The notes below the pieces were generated by a model. It was given only the letters and a program-made list of their open reading frames with translations, was not told the origin of the DNA and searched no databases. A DNA stretch of 64,000 bases from Castellaniella sp049671645 (lineage in GTDB: Bacteria; Pseudomonadota; Gammaproteobacteria; Burkholderiales; Burkholderiaceae_B). Location of the stretch: positions 248,001-312,000 of the forward strand of contig NZ_JBATVG010000014.1 in the NCBI RefSeq assembly GCF_049671645.1. The letters are read 5' to 3'. This document shows, piece after piece, positions 61,578 through 64,000 of the stretch (the first letter of the stretch is position 1; every line of letters begins with the position of its first letter). The position numbers and the translations under genes are program-made.

Positions 61578-63059
61578 ATGCATCAAGACATTCTTTCCTC
61601 CATTCGCGTCGACGCGGAGGCGCCCATCGACATCCACACGCGGCTTTATATCGGCGGCCAATGGAGGGATGCCTCGGATGGCAGCGCATTTCCCGTCGCC
61701 GATCCGGCCACCGGCCGCGAACTGGCCACGGTGGCCAGCGCGGCGCTGGAAGACGCCCGCGACGCCGTGGACGCGGCGCAAGCGTCATTTGCCGGTTGGG
61801 CCGCGCTCCGGCCGCGCGAGCGCGGCGAGATATTACGGAACTGCTTCGAAGCCATCATGGCGTCCAGGGAACAGCTCGCGCGCCTGATCACCCTGGAAAA
61901 CGGCAAGGCCCTGCCCGATTCGCGGGCCGAGATCGCCTATGCGGCGGAGTTCTTCCGGTGGAACGCCGAGGAAGCCGTGCGGAATATCGGGCAGATCAGC
62001 CGCAGCCCCTCCGGAACGGGGCGCATCGTGGTCACCCACAAACCGGCAGGCATCGCCTTGCTGGTGACCCCATGGAACTACCCGGCGGCCATGGGCACGC
62101 GCAAGATCGCGCCGGCGCTGGCTGCGGGATGCCCGGTCGTCATCAAGCCGGCTTCCGAGACGCCATTGACCATGCTGGCGCTGATGCCGCTGCTGGAGCG
62201 GGCCGGGGTGCCGGCGGGCGTGGTCAATGTGATCCCATCGCGCAGGTCGGGGCCGGTCGTCGATTCGATCCTGAGGGATCCGCGCGTCCGCGTCGTTTCA
62301 TTCACGGGCTCCACCGAGGTGGGACGCACCCTGTTGAAATCCGCAGCGCACGGCGTGGTGAACCCGGCCATGGAACTGGGCGGCAATGCGCCCTTTGTGG
62401 TGCTGGAGGATGCCGATGTGGATGCGGCCGTCGAGGGCGCCGTGATGGCAAAAATGAGGAATCTCGGCGAGGCCTGCACCGCGGCCAACCGGTTCTACGT
62501 GCACCAGACCGTGCATGACGCGTTCTCCCGCAAACTGGCGGAAAGGCTGGGCGCGATGCGCATGGGCAACGGGCTGGAGGAAGGCGTCGAGGTCGGCACG
62601 CTGGTGAATGCGCAGACGCTCGAAAAAGTCGAGACGCTGGTGGCCGATGCCATCGGGCGCGGGGCGCGCGCGTTGACGGGCGGACAGCGCCAACCCGGGC
62701 CCGGGTTTTATTATCCACCCACGGTGCTGGTCGACGTGCCGCGCGACGCCCTCTGTTTCCATGAGGAAATCTTCGGTCCCGTCGCCGCGATATCGAGTTT
62801 CCGCGACGAATCCGACATCGTCGAACTCTGCAACGATACCGAATACGGCCTGGTCGCCTACCTGTACACGCGCGACTTGAAACGGGGCATGGCCCTGGCC
62901 GAGAAGCTCGACTTCGGAATGATAGGGCTCAACCGGGGAATCGTCTCGGATCCCGCCGCGCCTTTCGGCGGGATGAAGCAAAGCGGGATAGGCCGCGAGG
63001 GCGCCCACGAAGGCTTGATGGAATTCCTGGAAACGCAGTATCTGTCCACGGATTGGTAA
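61578..63059 (+). CDS. NAD(P)-dependent aldehyde dehydrogenase, GabD-like
   Basis: Oxidises an aldehyde to the acid; closest in pattern to succinate-semialdehyde dehydrogenases. The 493-residue protein has VTPWNYPAAMGTRKIAPALA, the cofactor Lys in VVIKPASETPLTML, VSFTGSTEVGRTLL, catalytic Glu266 in MELGGNAPFVVLED, the nucleophile Cys300 in GEACTAANRFYVH, FHEEIFGPVAAISSF and PFGGMKQSGIGREG. It follows the last transporter gene by 18 nt, so it is in the same operon. The likely job is to oxidise the aldehyde produced from the imported amine or amino acid. Confidence 0.94.
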   Translation: MHQDILSSIRVDAEAPIDIHTRLYIGGQWRDASDGSAFPVADPATGRELATVASAALEDARDAVDAAQASFAGWAALRPRERGEILRNCFEAIMASREQLARLITLENGKALPDSRAEIAYAAEFFRWNAEEAVRNIGQISRSPSGTGRIVVTHKPAGIALLVTPWNYPAAMGTRKIAPALAAGCPVVIKPASETPLTMLALMPLLERAGVPAGVVNVIPSRRSGPVVDSILRDPRVRVVSFTGSTEVGRTLLKSAAHGVVNPAMELGGNAPFVVLEDADVDAAVEGAVMAKMRNLGEACTAANRFYVHQTVHDAFSRKLAERLGAMRMGNGLEEGVEVGTLVNAQTLEKVETLVADAIGRGARALTGGQRQPGPGFYYPPTVLVDVPRDALCFHEEIFGPVAAISSFRDESDIVELCNDTEYGLVAYLYTRDLKRGMALAEKLDFGMIGLNRGIVSDPAAPFGGMKQSGIGREGAHEGLMEFLETQYLSTDW

Positions 63060-63136
63060 CCACGCCCCGGGGCACGGAACCGCCCCCAGGCAGCCGCTGG
63101 CAATCTCCGGCCCAAGCTGTCATGGGCCGGGAAGTC

Positions 63137-64000
63137 CTACTCCGCGACGGCCTGGGCGAGCTTCTGGATGGAGAGCGGCGCGCAGCCCTCGGCATCGTTG
63201 CTGACGGTCACATAGGCCGGCTGGCCCGCGTCCGCGATGCCGCGAACGGTGCGCGCCAGCATGGCGCAGGTGTGAGGATCCTCGCTGAGGATGGCGTCGA
63301 ACGGGGCGTGCTTCTTCTGCGCATCGGCATAGCCATACGCGCCGAAATCGCGGTTCAGGTTCCACCGGCAGACCAGCGGCCCAGGCCACAGCGCCCGCAG
63401 CATGGGCAGTTGCTCCTCGATGGGCGGCATCTTGCCATGCAGGCCCAGGCAAAACGTGGCCCCATGCGCCCGGAGCACATCGACCAGGGCCTGGCCCAGC
63501 AGTTCGGGATCCCGGATTTCCACCGCGACGATCACGCCGCCCTGCGCGGGCAAGGCCTGCCGGACGGCGGCCAGCAGATCGCCCAATCTGTCCAGCAATG
63601 AGGCTGGACGGTTGAGCCAGCCCCAGGGCAACGGGCTCAGCTGGAAGACCAGCACGCCCAGCTTGGCGCCCAGGCCCGCGAGCGCAGGCTGGACGAAGTG
63701 CTCGACCGCCAGGCGTGGATCCAGGAAATCCGGATTGGGCTTGCGCGCCTTGCCCTCATCGTCGCGGACCTGCGCATCGGTGACACCGGCGGGACACTTG
63801 ACGACAAACCGGAAGTCGTCGTCGACCTGGCCCGCGTAGGCGGCATACTGGGCCGCCGTCAAGGGACGCCAGAAGGTGCGGTCCACGCACACTGTGCGCA
63901 GCAGCGGATGGCGATGATAGGCATCCAGGCCGTGCTTGGACAGCACCCCCGGATCGTAGTCGCCATCCCAGACCAGGCCGTCCCAGCCGGGATAGGACCA
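63137..64000 (-). CDS. DUF72 domain protein, 5' end outside window
   Basis: Partial gene (at least 287 residues) of the DUF72/YecE-like family, a TIM-barrel of unknown function. The frame stays open to the right edge, where the N-terminal family feature WSYPGWDGLVWDGDYDPG is read, so the true start is beyond 64000. Conserved features include FRFVVKCPAGVTDAQ, LGVLVFQLSPLPWGW, VIVAVEIRDPELL and LVCRWNLNRDFGAYGY. It is convergent with the aldehyde dehydrogenase gene across 77 bp. Confidence 0.88.
   Translation of the reverse strand, partial: WSYPGWDGLVWDGDYDPGVLSKHGLDAYHRHPLLRTVCVDRTFWRPLTAAQYAAYAGQVDDDFRFVVKCPAGVTDAQVRDDEGKARKPNPDFLDPRLAVEHFVQPALAGLGAKLGVLVFQLSPLPWGWLNRPASLLDRLGDLLAAVRQALPAQGGVIVAVEIRDPELLGQALVDVLRAHGATFCLGLHGKMPPIEEQLPMLRALWPGPLVCRWNLNRDFGAYGYADAQKKHAPFDAILSEDPHTCAMLARTVRGIADAGQPAYVTVSNDAEGCAPLSIQKLAQAVAE

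Overview
This window reads as chromosome of a GC-rich (about 65% by eye) betaproteobacterium of the Burkholderiales, most likely Alcaligenaceae (Bordetella/Achromobacter/Castellaniella-like). The pointers are tandem DUF4148 secreted proteins, a Burkholderiales-type porin, MutL with a C-terminal endonuclease motif, and the gene orders hda-HAD-pcnB-folK and mrp-tamA-tamB. I see no rRNA, tRNA, insertion sequence, prophage or CRISPR array.

Layout. 0.15-3.4 kb: a BrnT/BrnA toxin-antitoxin pair, two DUF4148 paralogues with duplicated promoters, and a trimeric porin, all on the minus strand. 3.7-11 kb: AEC transporter, tsaE, amiC, dedA (minus), mutL, a ParDE-like toxin-antitoxin pair, miaA. 11.1-15 kb: a DctS/DctR-like two-component system (minus) divergent from an MHS-family organic-acid symporter. 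15-22.1 kb: purM (minus) divergent from hda-HAD-pcnB-folK, then a SnoaL-VOC fusion protein (minus) divergent from an HxlR-type regulator, and folA.

22.2-39.7 kb is almost all minus strand: a tautomerase, gcvTHP behind a tandem glycine riboswitch, a class III CoA-transferase, a HI0933-type flavoprotein, a large Orn/Lys/Arg decarboxylase, dcd, and mrp-tamA-tamB. 39.8-49.8 kb: a small membrane protein, metG, a potassium channel, a CDF metal exporter, CadR-like MerR regulator and CadA-type P1B ATPase sharing a textbook MerR promoter, a META/DUF4377 lipoprotein, and a cysteine-motif permease.

49.9-64 kb is the most accessory-looking part. It holds an M20 amidohydrolase coupled to a TRIC-type channel; a three-subunit membrane-bound dehydrogenase (Tat-exported small subunit, GMC flavoprotein, triheme cytochrome c); and a catabolic cluster of an ornithine-cyclodeaminase-family enzyme, a GntR/FCD regulator, a complete polyamine-type ABC importer (two permeases, ATPase, Tat-exported binding protein) and an aldehyde dehydrogenase. 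A DUF72 protein runs off the right end.

The most promising points for a second look are the last catabolic cluster, whose substrate I cannot name; the orphan-substrate dehydrogenase; and a recurrent promoter layout in which a -10-like hexamer ends exactly 7 nt before the ATG of four separate genes (mutL, pcnB, the HxlR regulator, the CDF exporter), which would make their transcripts leaderless.
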